From Mucilaginibacter paludis DSM 18603 (GTDB lineage: Bacteria; Bacteroidota; Bacteroidia; Sphingobacteriales; Sphingobacteriaceae), in the NCBI RefSeq assembly GCF_000166195.2, contig NZ_CM001403.1:2808432-2872431 (forward strand): a DNA stretch of 64,000 nucleotides. Reading direction: 5' to 3'. Under the pieces are notes generated by a model. The model did not search any database. It was not told the origin of the DNA and was given only the letters and a program-made list of their open reading frames with translations. The position numbers and the translations under genes are program-made. Below are positions 1 through 10,056 of the stretch, one piece after another. Positions within the stretch are counted from its first letter, which is position 1. Each line of letters begins with the position of its first letter.

Positions 1-202
1 TGAGTAAGGTGTAAAATGGTGTCTGCATCTTAATTCCGATAATATTATCAACGTTGTTCAGCGAAATTACTTCGAGATATTTCAGGGTTGGGAATTTGGA
101 TTGTAAATAAAAATGTAAACTTTGTAAATAAAATATTGACATGATATGATGGCCGAAATCTTCTTTAACCAGGCATAGAACTACGACCCATAGCCGGTTG
201 TC

Positions 203-1678
203 TTATCTCTTTGATGAGATCAGGGCCCGTGCGAAATTTAATTCGGTATCTATCCCTATTAAAATATCATTTATTTTTGGAGTTACCTGATAATCCGGTT
301 CAACACCCCTGCCTTTGGTATAAGCGACAGCGTTGCTTGTTTTGATTAGTGGTATAGTCACTCTTATTTTAGTATTAGGTAAAACCAATCTGGCCGATTG
401 ATGGGAAGTATTCCCTTCCATGGTGCCGCCGCTTTCTTCGCCGATAAATATTGCCCGTCCGTTGCCTTTCAGAAAAGCAGCGACCACCGCCGCCATAGAA
501 CCTGACGCGCCATTGATCAGCACAAATAACTTCCCGGTATAATGATTGACATTAAGTGGCTGTTCCCCAAGCGAGGGCATATCGGCTTTTTTAAGGCTAT
601 ACAAGCCGTTAGTTGTTTTACCGACCAGTGAATCAGCAAAAAAGAGGTCTTTACCGTTTTCCAGGTATTCAGCGACCGGTGCATACCCTTTAAACTTCAC
701 TTCTGTAGATTCGAAATGCTGATACGGCCTTGTCAATAGATAAGTCAGCAGTTTTTCACCCGTCCCGTCGCCGCCCTCGTTATTTCTCAGGTCAAGGATC
801 AAATTTTCCGTATGCCTTACCTTTAAGGTGGTAAAAACACTATCGTATAAAACAGCAAAGTCCTGTTTAAAGCGTGTCCGGTGCCATTTCAGAAAAGAGG
901 AAATACGCAAATAAGCAATATTCTTTTCAAGGTATTTAAAGGCTAATGGTGCCTCCAATTTGTTTCTGCCGTAGAAAAATTTCATATAGGATCCATGATC
1001 GAGACCCGCGACCGTTGCGATCTTCTTTTTTGACCGGTCAGCTACGTCGATATATTCCAGGCGATAGGCGGTCGTATCTCCTATAAAGATCGGGTAATTC
1101 AGATCAAAAAGGTTTTCTTCTTCCGTCATACTATAGTCTTCCAGGTGACGGGTATTAAAGGTTTGAATGTACCCGTCCGATGGGATGGTGGGCAATAAGA
1201 TATCCAGCATTTCTTCAACTGTCTTTCCGTTGATAGATAGAATTTCCGATCCGGCCGGGATGGCACTGCCGGATGCTACCGTTTTGAGCACGTAAAACCT
1301 CCGGTCAATGATCTTTAAACAGAAAGGGAAATAATGATGCTTGTTTTCTAATGACCGGTAATAGGCTTTCGATGGTGTCGGGATCAAATGCTCATCATTC
1401 ACTTTAGCGCAGGTCTTAGTGATGAGTTTATAAAAGTCAGTTTCAGACTCAGGTTGTGCTAGCGATTTTAAATTATCATCTAAATATTGGCTCATGATCA
1501 AACTGTCCGTAAACCGGTAAAGACTTGAATAGGTAGTTTCTAAAGCTTTTCTGAGGATGCCGTAGTCCTCCTTTAACTCTTTTGGACTATAATTCAAGGG
1601 GGTATTTTGACAATTGCCCCAAAAAGCTTTTGCGATCAGCATGAGCGTCAACATTATTTTGTTTTTTAAATTCAGCAT
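203..1678 (-). CDS. S41 family (tail-specific-like) peptidase
   Basis: A 491-residue protein with a hydrophobic N-terminus (about residues 8-22) that probably acts as an export signal. It has a PDZ-like segment around 130-165 (GSEILSINGKTVEE) and the S41 catalytic core: DLRNNEGG at about 296-303, the likely nucleophile Ser392 in NGASGSMA, and GEESGG near 413-418. Members of this family cleave or trim extracytoplasmic proteins, often near their C-termini; the substrate here is unknown. It is the last gene of a minus-strand group with two AraC/FtsX fusion proteins and a HExxH peptidase, 72 bp downstream of the nearer fusion gene, so it may be co-transcribed with them. The start at the ATG before LNLKNKIML fits the signal-like segment. 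It appears intact. Confidence 0.88.
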   Translation of the reverse strand: MLNLKNKIMLTLMLIAKAFWGNCQNTPLNYSPKELKEDYGILRKALETTYSSLYRFTDSLIMSQYLDDNLKSLAQPESETDFYKLITKTCAKVNDEHLIPTPSKAYYRSLENKHHYFPFCLKIIDRRFYVLKTVASGSAIPAGSEILSINGKTVEEMLDILLPTIPSDGYIQTFNTRHLEDYSMTEEENLFDLNYPIFIGDTTAYRLEYIDVADRSKKKIATVAGLDHGSYMKFFYGRNKLEAPLAFKYLEKNIAYLRISSFLKWHRTRFKQDFAVLYDSVFTTLKVRHTENLILDLRNNEGGDGTGEKLLTYLLTRPYQHFESTEVKFKGYAPVAEYLENGKDLFFADSLVGKTTNGLYSLKKADMPSLGEQPLNVNHYTGKLFVLINGASGSMAAVVAAFLKGNGRAIFIGEESGGTMEGNTSHQSARLVLPNTKIRVTIPLIKTSNAVAYTKGRGVEPDYQVTPKINDILIGIDTELNFARALISSKR

Positions 1679-1750
1679 CCGGTCGTTATCATTTCGTACA
1701 CATTTATCTATTAAAGACTGGTTTTAAAAAAATTGGTTACACAAAAAGGC

Positions 1751-4700
1751 TCATTCACTTCTCAAACTATCTGCCGGGTTAGCAAGCGCCGCTCTGATGG
1801 ATTGAAAGCTTACCGTGAGGATAGCGATCAACATGGCCGTTATACCCGCAGCGAAAAACATCCACCAACTGATATCGATCCGGTAAGCAAAGGTCTGCAG
1901 CCATTTTTGCACCCCCCACCAGGTAAAAGGCGTAATGATAAAAACCGCTAAAATCACCAGATAGATAAAATCCCTGCTCAATAGGGCGGCGAGCTGTGGG
2001 ACACTGGCACCCAATACTTTTCGCACACCAACTTCTTTGGTACGCTGCCGGGTAAAGAAAGTCGTGAGTGCAAATAAGCCCATCACCGAGATCATGATGG
2101 CAACAAGCCCAAAAAAGGTAATGATCTTTTCCAGGCGTGCGTATGAAATAAACAATTGCTCAAAGTTTTGGTCGACAAAAGAATAGCGGAGCGGGAAGGC
2201 AGGTTCTATTTTTTTCCAGGCCTGGGTGATCCCAGCGATAGTCCGCTGAACATGCCTGTTATCCAATTTAACAAGCATGGTGCTACCAAATTGCATCAGG
2301 CAGGGTTGATGGTTACCAATGGTGAACACCACAGGCTGCACCCCGCTTTCAAATCCCTGCACATTAAAATCTTTAACTACGCCTACGATCCGCACCGGTG
2401 TACTGTCACAACCAGGGAAGGCGATGATCTCTCCGACAGGATCGGGCAGTCCTAATTTTTGGGCGGCGGCCTCGTTAATAACAGCTGAACGTGTTTGCTG
2501 ATCCTGCACCTCTTCTGTAAAAAGGCGGCCCTTTTTCAAAGATACACCGAGGGTTTGGAAATAATCGGTACTGACTTTAACCGACCGCATACGATAGGCT
2601 GCACCCTTGTTTTTGAATGGGATCGTCGAAGTATCAACGCCAAAATTATCGCCCGGTACACTTGTGGTTTTGGCAACGCCAATAACCCCCGGTACCGAAA
2701 GCAGCACGTTACGGGCTTGATCAAAGCCTTGTTCACGGATTTCCGGCCGGGCCTCCACGCGGATCAACTGATCAGCTGAAAAACCCTTGTCCCTGTTTTG
2801 CATAAAGCTCAGCTGGCTTTTGATGACAATGATGCCGGTGATAAAAAACACCGATACCATAAATTGCACGACGATGAGACTGTTTCGAAACAGTGTTCCT
2901 TTACTACCTGTAGAATAACTGCCTTTTAAAACTTTGACAGCGTTAAATTTCGAGAGGTAGACCGCGGGGTATAACCCCGACAGCAAGATAATTCCCACTA
3001 AACTACTGATCAGTTGAAGGACAACACGCAGCATTTCGTGCGGTTGCAAAAAACCGATGTTGATATTGAACGAACGGTTGATATAGGGTATGCCCAAAGC
3101 CAGCAGCATAACAGCTAAAATCAAACTCGCCAGGCATTGTATGGAAGTCTCGGCCATGAACTGTAAGATCAATGGCATACGGCCCGCTCCCATCACTTTG
3201 CGTATACCGACCTCCTTTGCCCGGCTGATCGAACGCGCGATGGCCAGGTTGCTGAAATTGATGGCTCCTGCCAGTAGCAGTAGAATCGCTAAAACCAGTA
3301 GAATGGTTACTGTTGAAAAATTACTGCTGCCATGTTTCGGGAAATTGTGAAAACGTGGCACCTGGTCAACAAACAGGTTGGTTTTAGCGCCAGCTTTCGT
3401 ATAGTTTTCGAAAGATACGCCATCGGCTTTGATGCGCGCATTGTAATAAAGCCGGTTGATGGCGGTTTCGATCGTTGCATCGTTTTCTGCCCGCCTGAGC
3501 TTGATATAGGTTTGACAGGAATAGTTGTCCCAGGTATTATCGTGCCGCCCGAAAGGATCGTGTATCAGCATGCCGACCGGCAGATGAGTTGCCCCCGGCT
3601 GATCCTCCAATATACCCGTCACCACCAGCTCAGCACGATCGTTTAGTTTGATCGATCTGCCCATGGGGTCTTCACTGCCAAATAATTTACGGCCCAGGTC
3701 CCTGGTCAGTATGGCCGTCCTTGGCGCGTTCAGCGCGGTAGCCGGATTACCAGTTGCCAGCTGATAAGGAAAAACCTTTAAGAAATTCGAATCGACCGTA
3801 ACCAGATCTTTTTGATAAATTTTGCGGTCTCCGGCAGCAAGCAGCGCTTCGCGATCACCTGACGACTGTAACATGGTAGCAGCTGCGGCATTTTGATATT
3901 CCTGCGCCAGGAAACCGGCCAGCGAGGTAGGTGTATTACTTATAAAGTCTTCGTTTTGGCGTAGGGAAACATGATAGACCTTATCCAGTTCCGGACTCCA
4001 TTTGTCATAACCCAGTTCATAGTTCGTGTACAGCAGGATGACTATAAAGCTGCACAAACCGGCTGCCAGACCGATCATGTTAATGGAACTGTAGGCGATG
4101 CCGCGTACGGTATTGCGCCAGGCGATCTTCAGGTAATTGCGAAACATAGCGGGACGATTAATTTTTTGATGCAAAACTACCGGCCTGTTTATCGCAAAAC
4201 GTTCCAATTTAGAAAATGGTCGCTCTTTTTTATACTCTGCCGGGCTTTTCCCTGTCATTTGCTTGAAAATTCGGTTGAAGGTCGTTTTAGAATTGAACCC
4301 CGATTCATAAGCGATGCCCAGCAGGGTGAGATGTTTATATGAGGGATCATGCATTTTGGCCATCACATCCCTGACCCGAAATTCATTGATAAAATCGCTG
4401 AAGTTTTTTTTGAGCCCAAGGTTAATGATCCTTGATAATTCATGGGCGGGCATACCCAGTTGCTCAGCAAGGGACCCCACACTCAGTTCAGGGTCCTGGT
4501 ACAGGAGTCCGGCTTCGATCTTTTTCTTTAATAAATTACTCTTTTGTTTCAAGCCTGCCGAAAGGGACGATCGGGAAAGCAATGGTGCTTCGATGGACCT
4601 GTCGACGCCAGATCTGAAAAATACCAATATGCCCATTCGGATGACCATCGCAATCATTAGCAAATACAGGGGGTAATAAACCTGCTTGTTTAAACCAAAG

Positions 4701-5257
4701 TGAAAACCTACATAATCAATAACAGTCAGCGGTATCCATAATGATAGCGCTATACCAAAACTGGTCAATTGCTGGTCTAACCAGCGCCATTCATACCGGT
4801 AACGATCTCCTTCGTTAAATTTCAGGCTTCTGTAAAAACGTTCGATCAAACGGTGAGACAGGTATAAGTAAGCGCCGACCGATATAAATAGCAACGGTTT
4901 TCCGATAGCGGTAGCTAAGGGTAAGCAAACAGGGGAGAAATGCAAGAGATCCTTCCAATCTAACCGGCATGCCGGTCGCGTAGTTTTTCTGACATAAAAA
5001 TAGATAAAAGGCCCAAAGGCCAGTGAAAATGGCAGGAGAAAGGTGGATATTTCCAACAACCAGGCGATCCATAATACCATTGCAACCAGCGCAAGGGCAA
5101 GAAATCGATTGGCGACGCGATCAATATCTCTTTTGCACCATAGCTGTAAAGCAAAATTCAGCCCGATAAACAGCATTCCTAAGAATGCCATGTCGTAAAG
5201 GGTGATATGTAACGTATATAGTTTCAAACGCGTTAATAACTCAATAAAGTTCAGCAA
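1751..5257 (-). CDS. Fusion: membrane domain + AraC HTH + MacB/FtsX permease (copy 1)
   Basis: A very large fusion protein. Numbered from the most upstream in-frame ATG (5443), hydrophobic helices lie at about 85-280, an AraC-type double HTH at about 320-405 (ending SGFNSKTTFNRIFKQMTGKSPAEY), and a full MacB-core/FtsX permease from about 433 to 1230. The permease part starts with MFRNYLKIAWRN, exactly where stand-alone Bacteroidota permeases begin. The ATG at 5443 would overlap the upstream gene by 146 bp. Alignment with copy 2 (LYTLHITLYD against FHFFHISLYD) puts the real start close to 5257 or 5227 (both TTG) or 5191 (ATG); 5257 is used here without a clear Shine-Dalgarno. FtsX permeases normally pair with an ATPase encoded elsewhere, and none is nearby. 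The HTH would sit in a cytoplasmic loop between two membrane blocks. Separate translation of the permease from the ATG at 4147 is possible. Confidence 0.83.
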   Translation of the reverse strand: MLNFIELLTRLKLYTLHITLYDMAFLGMLFIGLNFALQLWCKRDIDRVANRFLALALVAMVLWIAWLLEISTFLLPFSLAFGPFIYFYVRKTTRPACRLDWKDLLHFSPVCLPLATAIGKPLLFISVGAYLYLSHRLIERFYRSLKFNEGDRYRYEWRWLDQQLTSFGIALSLWIPLTVIDYVGFHFGLNKQVYYPLYLLMIAMVIRMGILVFFRSGVDRSIEAPLLSRSSLSAGLKQKSNLLKKKIEAGLLYQDPELSVGSLAEQLGMPAHELSRIINLGLKKNFSDFINEFRVRDVMAKMHDPSYKHLTLLGIAYESGFNSKTTFNRIFKQMTGKSPAEYKKERPFSKLERFAINRPVVLHQKINRPAMFRNYLKIAWRNTVRGIAYSSINMIGLAAGLCSFIVILLYTNYELGYDKWSPELDKVYHVSLRQNEDFISNTPTSLAGFLAQEYQNAAAATMLQSSGDREALLAAGDRKIYQKDLVTVDSNFLKVFPYQLATGNPATALNAPRTAILTRDLGRKLFGSEDPMGRSIKLNDRAELVVTGILEDQPGATHLPVGMLIHDPFGRHDNTWDNYSCQTYIKLRRAENDATIETAINRLYYNARIKADGVSFENYTKAGAKTNLFVDQVPRFHNFPKHGSSNFSTVTILLVLAILLLLAGAINFSNLAIARSISRAKEVGIRKVMGAGRMPLILQFMAETSIQCLASLILAVMLLALGIPYINRSFNINIGFLQPHEMLRVVLQLISSLVGIILLSGLYPAVYLSKFNAVKVLKGSYSTGSKGTLFRNSLIVVQFMVSVFFITGIIVIKSQLSFMQNRDKGFSADQLIRVEARPEIREQGFDQARNVLLSVPGVIGVAKTTSVPGDNFGVDTSTIPFKNKGAAYRMRSVKVSTDYFQTLGVSLKKGRLFTEEVQDQQTRSAVINEAAAQKLGLPDPVGEIIAFPGCDSTPVRIVGVVKDFNVQGFESGVQPVVFTIGNHQPCLMQFGSTMLVKLDNRHVQRTIAGITQAWKKIEPAFPLRYSFVDQNFEQLFISYARLEKIITFFGLVAIMISVMGLFALTTFFTRQRTKEVGVRKVLGASVPQLAALLSRDFIYLVILAVFIITPFTWWGVQKWLQTFAYRIDISWWMFFAAGITAMLIAILTVSFQSIRAALANPADSLRSE

Positions 5258-5297
5258 AAAAGTATTTAATGATTGATGATGATTATAATATTCAACT

Positions 5298-6191
5298 TTA
5301 TTGGCCGCCCTGGTAACCGGATCTTTTAAAAAAATCGGTGACAGCATCGGTGTTGGCGTAATCAAGTTCGATGATCGCTTTGAGCGCCGCTTTTTTATCG
5401 GTCGCCTGAGCATAATAGGCCTGGCAGATCCGGTAGCCGACAAAATAGCCGAGGTCGGGTGCCGGCAACGCCGGGTTCGGGCCGGTGCTCACCCAATTAT
5501 CATTGTTTCGTGTATACATTTCTTTTTGAAAGGATCGCCACACTTCCTTTTCATGTGCAGGTCCATAGGCCATATAGGGTGTTTTGGCAGGAATAGCTGT
5601 TACCAAGCCGGCCACAAAGTCGCAGGCCCCTTCCCGGATCGCCGAGGTTAATACGTTGATCTGCTGGAAATCGGGCCGCTTTTGCTGTGTGTGGGTATAT
5701 TCATGGATGCCCATGCGGACCAATTGATCACCCGTTAGCGCCGGGTCATTCAAAACCACTTCAACACCGATAAGCGACAGGTTGCCGCGAATAGTACCGC
5801 CCTGCTGTCTTAACCCGACGATCAGGAATGACTGCGCGGGCCGGAGGTCCGGGTATACCTGTCGGAAACGGCCGATCTCTTGTTCCAGGTGCCACACGGC
5901 CGTATCGATCAGTGGTTTTTTCAGGTGGAGGTTATCCCAAAATCCGGGATCAGCTTTCAGTAAGGCCAGCCATTTAAAGTCCAGGCCGTCCTTATTGCGC
6001 ATAAATGCTTTTAACCCTTCGCTTGCCCTGGCGATGTACAGCCGGTTCACCAGGTCCCGTTGCCTGGCCGTATCGCCGGTAGCCGTAATGCTGTCCCGCA
6101 TGGTCCAGAAGTTTTCCCAATCGGTTTGAAAGACTTGCTGCGCGCGGCTAAGCGCGGGGAATAACAAAAACAGGATGATCATTTTTTTCAT
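5298..6191 (-). CDS. Putative Zn-dependent peptidase (HExxH, DUF2268-like)
   Basis: A 297-residue protein with a short N-terminal signal peptide (MKKMIILFLLFPALSRAQQ), so probably exported. It carries HEYTH at 163-167 and an EGACDFVAG segment at 187-195 that could give the third zinc ligand, an arrangement seen in DUF2268/gluzincin-like peptidases. Substrate unknown. It lies between the two AraC/FtsX fusion genes on the same strand: its start is 26 bp before the end of the upstream fusion gene (6217) and its end is within about 40 bp of the downstream one. That spacing suggests one transcript and perhaps a joint role in envelope sensing or peptide export. The family assignment comes from the motif pair and length only. 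Confidence 0.75.
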   Translation of the reverse strand: MKKMIILFLLFPALSRAQQVFQTDWENFWTMRDSITATGDTARQRDLVNRLYIARASEGLKAFMRNKDGLDFKWLALLKADPGFWDNLHLKKPLIDTAVWHLEQEIGRFRQVYPDLRPAQSFLIVGLRQQGGTIRGNLSLIGVEVVLNDPALTGDQLVRMGIHEYTHTQQKRPDFQQINVLTSAIREGACDFVAGLVTAIPAKTPYMAYGPAHEKEVWRSFQKEMYTRNNDNWVSTGPNPALPAPDLGYFVGYRICQAYYAQATDKKAALKAIIELDYANTDAVTDFFKRSGYQGGQ

Positions 6192-6216
6192 GACAATTGT
6201 TTAGTGAGGTATCAGC

Positions 6217-9200
6217 TCATTCTGCCCTTAAACTCTTAACCGGATTCGTAATCGCAGCTCTTATGGATTGAAAACTGATGGTGATCAGTGCGATCAATAC
6301 GACTAATAAACTGCCTGACAGGAATAACCACCAGCTCACCGTGATCCGGTAAGGATAATTTTGCAACCACTTATTGGTTGCTATCCACGCGAACGGCATG
6401 GATATAGCCAGTGCAATAAAGATCAGCTTGACAAAATCTGCCGAAAGGATAGTCACGATGCTGCTTACCGAAGCGCCGAGCACTTTGCGTACGCCGATCT
6501 CTTTTACGCGTTTCTCTACAGCTAACACCGACAAGCCGAATAAACCAATACACGATATAAAAATGGTGAGTACGGCACTGAACAGGATAATTTGCTTCCA
6601 CCTGGCTTCGCTCGCATAGCTCTGTTCATTTTTCTCCTGTTTAAACGTGTACGCGAACGGGCTGAAAGGAAACAAGCCTTTAAAGGTATTGGCGATATAT
6701 TGCAGGCTTGCGGTTTCAGTACCGGGTTTAATTTTGATGTGGAGCATACCATAGCTGTTTCCAGGGTTCATGGTAAAAAATTGTGGCGTTATTTTTTCAG
6801 TTAATGGCTTGTAATGATAATTCTTGACTACGCCTACTACAGTATAGGATTCACCATTGAAGGTGTTGATTTGCTCGCCTATGGGCTGTTTCCAGCCGGC
6901 TTCCTGTACAAATGCCTCATTTACTAAAGCCGACTGCGTTGCATCTGCCGGATATTTATCGGAAAAATTCCGCCCTGCAATTACCGGTACTTTAAGTAAC
7001 GGCAAGTAAGCAGCATCAATAGTTTCTACAGCAATGTTTACCTGCTGGTCGCCGCTTACTTTTACAGTATTGTTGTTGTCGCCGCCATTTTTTGGAGCGA
7101 CATCAATCATATTGGGATTTTTCATTAATTCCTGTTTAAATACAGCGGCTTCATTTCGTGTTAATTGGGATTTATTTACCACGATCAAGTTATGGTCGTC
7201 ATAACCGAGATTTTGTGTAGTCAGGAAATTAAACTGTAAATAAATGGTAATGGCCCCAACGATCAGAAAAGAGGCCAGCGCAAATTGGAATACCACCAGG
7301 GCTCTTTGCAAATAATTTTTTCCGGCAAGGTTAAAGCGGCTGTACAAGGTCTGAACGGGATGGTAATTTGATAAAACCATTGCGGGGTAAATTCCTGCTG
7401 ATAAACTGGTGATCAAAAAGAGCGCGATATAATAAATAATCAGCTTTACATTAAGCAGGTAAGAAAGCGATAGCACTTTATTCGATAAGCCGCTGAATAC
7501 CGGCAAAATGACCACTACAATACCCAACGCAAGGGTAAAAGCGATCAGGCAAAGCATAAACGACTCACTCAAAAATTGTATCCGCAATTGCCTGGTAGTT
7601 CCCCCGATCACTTTTCGTATGCCGATCTCTTTGGCACGTTTCACGGAGCGTGCTATGGTAAGGTTCACAAAATTGATACAGGCGATCAGCAACACAAAAA
7701 CGGCAATTGCTGAAAGAATATAAGAAAACTCAGGGTTGCTTTTATCGCTCAGTATTTCATTCCCATCCGGTACCAGCTTACCCAAATGAATAGCGGTAAG
7801 CGGCTCCAGCAGATAAGAAATGCCGATACTTTTTACTTTATATTTACTTTTGATCTCGCTGATGGCTTTACCCGCATCGGATTCGAATACCCCGTCCATT
7901 TTGTTTTGAAGGGCTTTAATCTCTGCACCTGGCGAAAGCACCACGAATGTGCTGAGAAAGGAATTGAACCAATTACCGTTATTGCTTTCATCCATGGCCG
8001 AAACTTTCAACGGCAGCAATACCTGAAATTTGATTGATGAATTGTCCGGGCAATTTTTGGCCACTCCGGTGATCACATGCGGGTTAAAAGTGCTGTCTTG
8101 GCGGATGAAAATTACTTTACCAACGGCGTTTGAACTGCCAAAAAGCTTCTTAGCCATTTCTTCCGTGATCACAGCCGAATTGGGTTCGGTTAATACCGAC
8201 CTTGCATTGCCGCTTAGCAAAGGGAAATTAAACACGGAAAAAAAATTAGCATCGACCAGGCAGACCGACTGTGACCGGATGTCACTCTCCGTTTTAATAT
8301 CAGCGCGCGCCGGCTGGAAGCGGACGAAGGTTTTTATTTCCGGGATGCTTGCAGCAAACCTTGGTCCGGGGAAATAGCCGGTATAGCTGCCGTTAGAAAC
8401 ACTCCCGTCTGTTTTCGTTGTTTGCTTATCGATACGGTAGATCTGGTCAACGTTTTGATGAAAGCGATCATAGCTCACTTCATCCTGCACATAAACCAAA
8501 ATAAGCATCGCACAGGCTAGCCCAATGCTTAACCCTGCGATATTGATGAAGGAATACGCCCTATTTTGCAACAGGTATCTGAACGTGGTTTTAAAATAAT
8601 TGCTGAACATATAATTGCGGTTTAATTTTTCTTCGGCCCACACCAAAGGGCTTTCCGAACGCAATATTAGGGGACTTATTCGTGGCGGTGCTGCCAACTT
8701 ATCAATTGGCAGTTCTTTTCTTAGGCTATTTTTGTATTCCAAAGGGGTTTTGCCGGTCAGCTCTTTAAAAACGCGGTGGAAAGTTCTTTCGGAGTTGAAC
8801 CCTGAGTCATAAGCGATACCTAATAAGGTAAGCCGGTCATTTTCCGGGTCGCGCATTTTCCGGGCAATTTCACGCACACGGAATTCATTGATGAAGTCGC
8901 TGAAATTCTTTTCCAGTCCCTGGTTGATCATACGGGAGAGGTCATGCGGATGGATCTTCAGCTTTTGCGCGAGGGTGGCCAGCGTCAGTTCCGCATCCGT
9001 GTAAAGGCGATTTGTAGCGACAACTTCCCTTAATCTTCTGCCTTTCTCCCTGGCATCAGACCGATCAGTTATGGGCATGGTCAACTGGAGACCATTATCC
9101 GCTTTCCGTATCACATCCACGGCCATACCGATCAGGGCTAAAGCAATGGTCAAACAAATAGTATCATCAAACATGGATAACAGGCAAAACAAGCCAAGCA

Positions 9201-9663
9201 GGACGAGCGCCTTGTTCAATCGTTGGAAAGCAAAACGCGGCCGGTCCATTGTTACCGGCCGCAGGCGGCGATAAAATCCCTCAATCATCCCGTGCGCCAG
9301 GTACAAATAAACGATGACCGAAATTAAAACCAACCAGGTGGGCACCCAATAACTTACAAGCAAAATGCAAAAATGAAGTATATTTCTCCGGTGGAACCGC
9401 CCGTCTGGTGATGTAAGTTGCCGTACATAAAAGTATAGTAGCGGCCCCAAAGCTGGCAAAAAAAACGGTGTCAATCCCCCGGTCTTTAATACGGCTACGG
9501 CCAAGGCTGCGCTTAAAAATAAATTCGCTGTTCGCTCAGGCCTTTTTGCGGATACTAAAAGCAGCGCAAGGGTTAGCCCCGAGAACAACGTTCCAAGTGA
9601 GGCCAGGTCATACAGGCTAATATGAAAAAAATGAAACTCCAAGTATTTAGTGTCTTCAATCAT
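6217..9663 (-). CDS. Fusion: membrane domain + AraC HTH + MacB/FtsX permease (copy 2)
   Basis: A 1148-residue paralogue of the fusion at 1751-5257 with the same order: hydrophobic segments at about 14-190, AraC HTH at about 225-312 (SGFNSERTFHRVFKELTGKTPLEY), a linker, then a full MacB-core/FtsX permease from about 352 (MFSNYFKTTFRY). The permease shows the two-unit layout of this family: a helix followed by a periplasmic core, three helices, then a second core and three helices (ending NPVKSLRAE). Both copies keep the fusion in frame, which argues against an accidental stop loss. It is probably the first gene of the minus-strand group, with a 450-bp upstream gap. The most likely role is a membrane-bound regulator that senses through, or controls, a MacB-type efflux or envelope-stress pump; this is inference. 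Confidence 0.85.
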   Translation of the reverse strand: MIEDTKYLEFHFFHISLYDLASLGTLFSGLTLALLLVSAKRPERTANLFLSAALAVAVLKTGGLTPFFLPALGPLLYFYVRQLTSPDGRFHRRNILHFCILLVSYWVPTWLVLISVIVYLYLAHGMIEGFYRRLRPVTMDRPRFAFQRLNKALVLLGLFCLLSMFDDTICLTIALALIGMAVDVIRKADNGLQLTMPITDRSDAREKGRRLREVVATNRLYTDAELTLATLAQKLKIHPHDLSRMINQGLEKNFSDFINEFRVREIARKMRDPENDRLTLLGIAYDSGFNSERTFHRVFKELTGKTPLEYKNSLRKELPIDKLAAPPRISPLILRSESPLVWAEEKLNRNYMFSNYFKTTFRYLLQNRAYSFINIAGLSIGLACAMLILVYVQDEVSYDRFHQNVDQIYRIDKQTTKTDGSVSNGSYTGYFPGPRFAASIPEIKTFVRFQPARADIKTESDIRSQSVCLVDANFFSVFNFPLLSGNARSVLTEPNSAVITEEMAKKLFGSSNAVGKVIFIRQDSTFNPHVITGVAKNCPDNSSIKFQVLLPLKVSAMDESNNGNWFNSFLSTFVVLSPGAEIKALQNKMDGVFESDAGKAISEIKSKYKVKSIGISYLLEPLTAIHLGKLVPDGNEILSDKSNPEFSYILSAIAVFVLLIACINFVNLTIARSVKRAKEIGIRKVIGGTTRQLRIQFLSESFMLCLIAFTLALGIVVVILPVFSGLSNKVLSLSYLLNVKLIIYYIALFLITSLSAGIYPAMVLSNYHPVQTLYSRFNLAGKNYLQRALVVFQFALASFLIVGAITIYLQFNFLTTQNLGYDDHNLIVVNKSQLTRNEAAVFKQELMKNPNMIDVAPKNGGDNNNTVKVSGDQQVNIAVETIDAAYLPLLKVPVIAGRNFSDKYPADATQSALVNEAFVQEAGWKQPIGEQINTFNGESYTVVGVVKNYHYKPLTEKITPQFFTMNPGNSYGMLHIKIKPGTETASLQYIANTFKGLFPFSPFAYTFKQEKNEQSYASEARWKQIILFSAVLTIFISCIGLFGLSVLAVEKRVKEIGVRKVLGASVSSIVTILSADFVKLIFIALAISMPFAWIATNKWLQNYPYRITVSWWLFLSGSLLVVLIALITISFQSIRAAITNPVKSLRAE

Positions 9664-10056
9664 TGTTCCGAAATATTTAAGTCATTGATTGTCAGTAAAT
9701 CGTGTAAAACCCTAACTTATTGGCGTAACAAAAACGAACAGCTGACCGTTCGCTTTTGATCCTTATGTATATGACGGTACTGAATAAAAAGTGTTACAGC
9801 TACCATTTTCTTGTCGACAAGGGGTATGGATCGGCTTAGTTCCCCAGCATCTTACGATCTATGCAACCTGCTTGAATAAATGTAATTGTAGGCGATGTTT
9901 AACGGAATTAAAAGTGGGTTTTGACCATCACGATCTCCAAAATAAGTTGTAATAGGTTGTTAAACAAAATCCTGCAAAAAGGAACGGATGTTTTTTTTGT
10001 AGCTTTCTTCTGAAAATTTTCTGCATTTTTAAAAAACCCCACTCTGGCGAGTGTGA
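9664..10056. other. Intergenic region with att-like TTTTCTGCA tract
   Basis: No gene is visible here. The part next to 9663 should hold the promoter of the minus-strand fusion cluster, but no convincing motif was found. At about 10010-10055 the sequence AAAATTTTCTGCA is followed by an A-run, CCCCACT and a small hairpin (CACTC TGGC GAGTG). A closely similar arrangement (CAAATTTTCTGCA, A-run, GCCCCACTT hairpin) occurs at about 15285-15331 on the far side of the mobilisation genes. The pair could be degenerate ends of the mobilisable island. Confidence 0.35.

Noticed and set aside
1..142. A minus-strand frame of 47 codons open to the left window edge (MSIFYLQSLHFYLQ and on).
   Set aside because: No recognisable motif, no upstream neighbour to judge from, and the DNA has simple repeats (TTTGTAAATAAAA), so coding is not supported.
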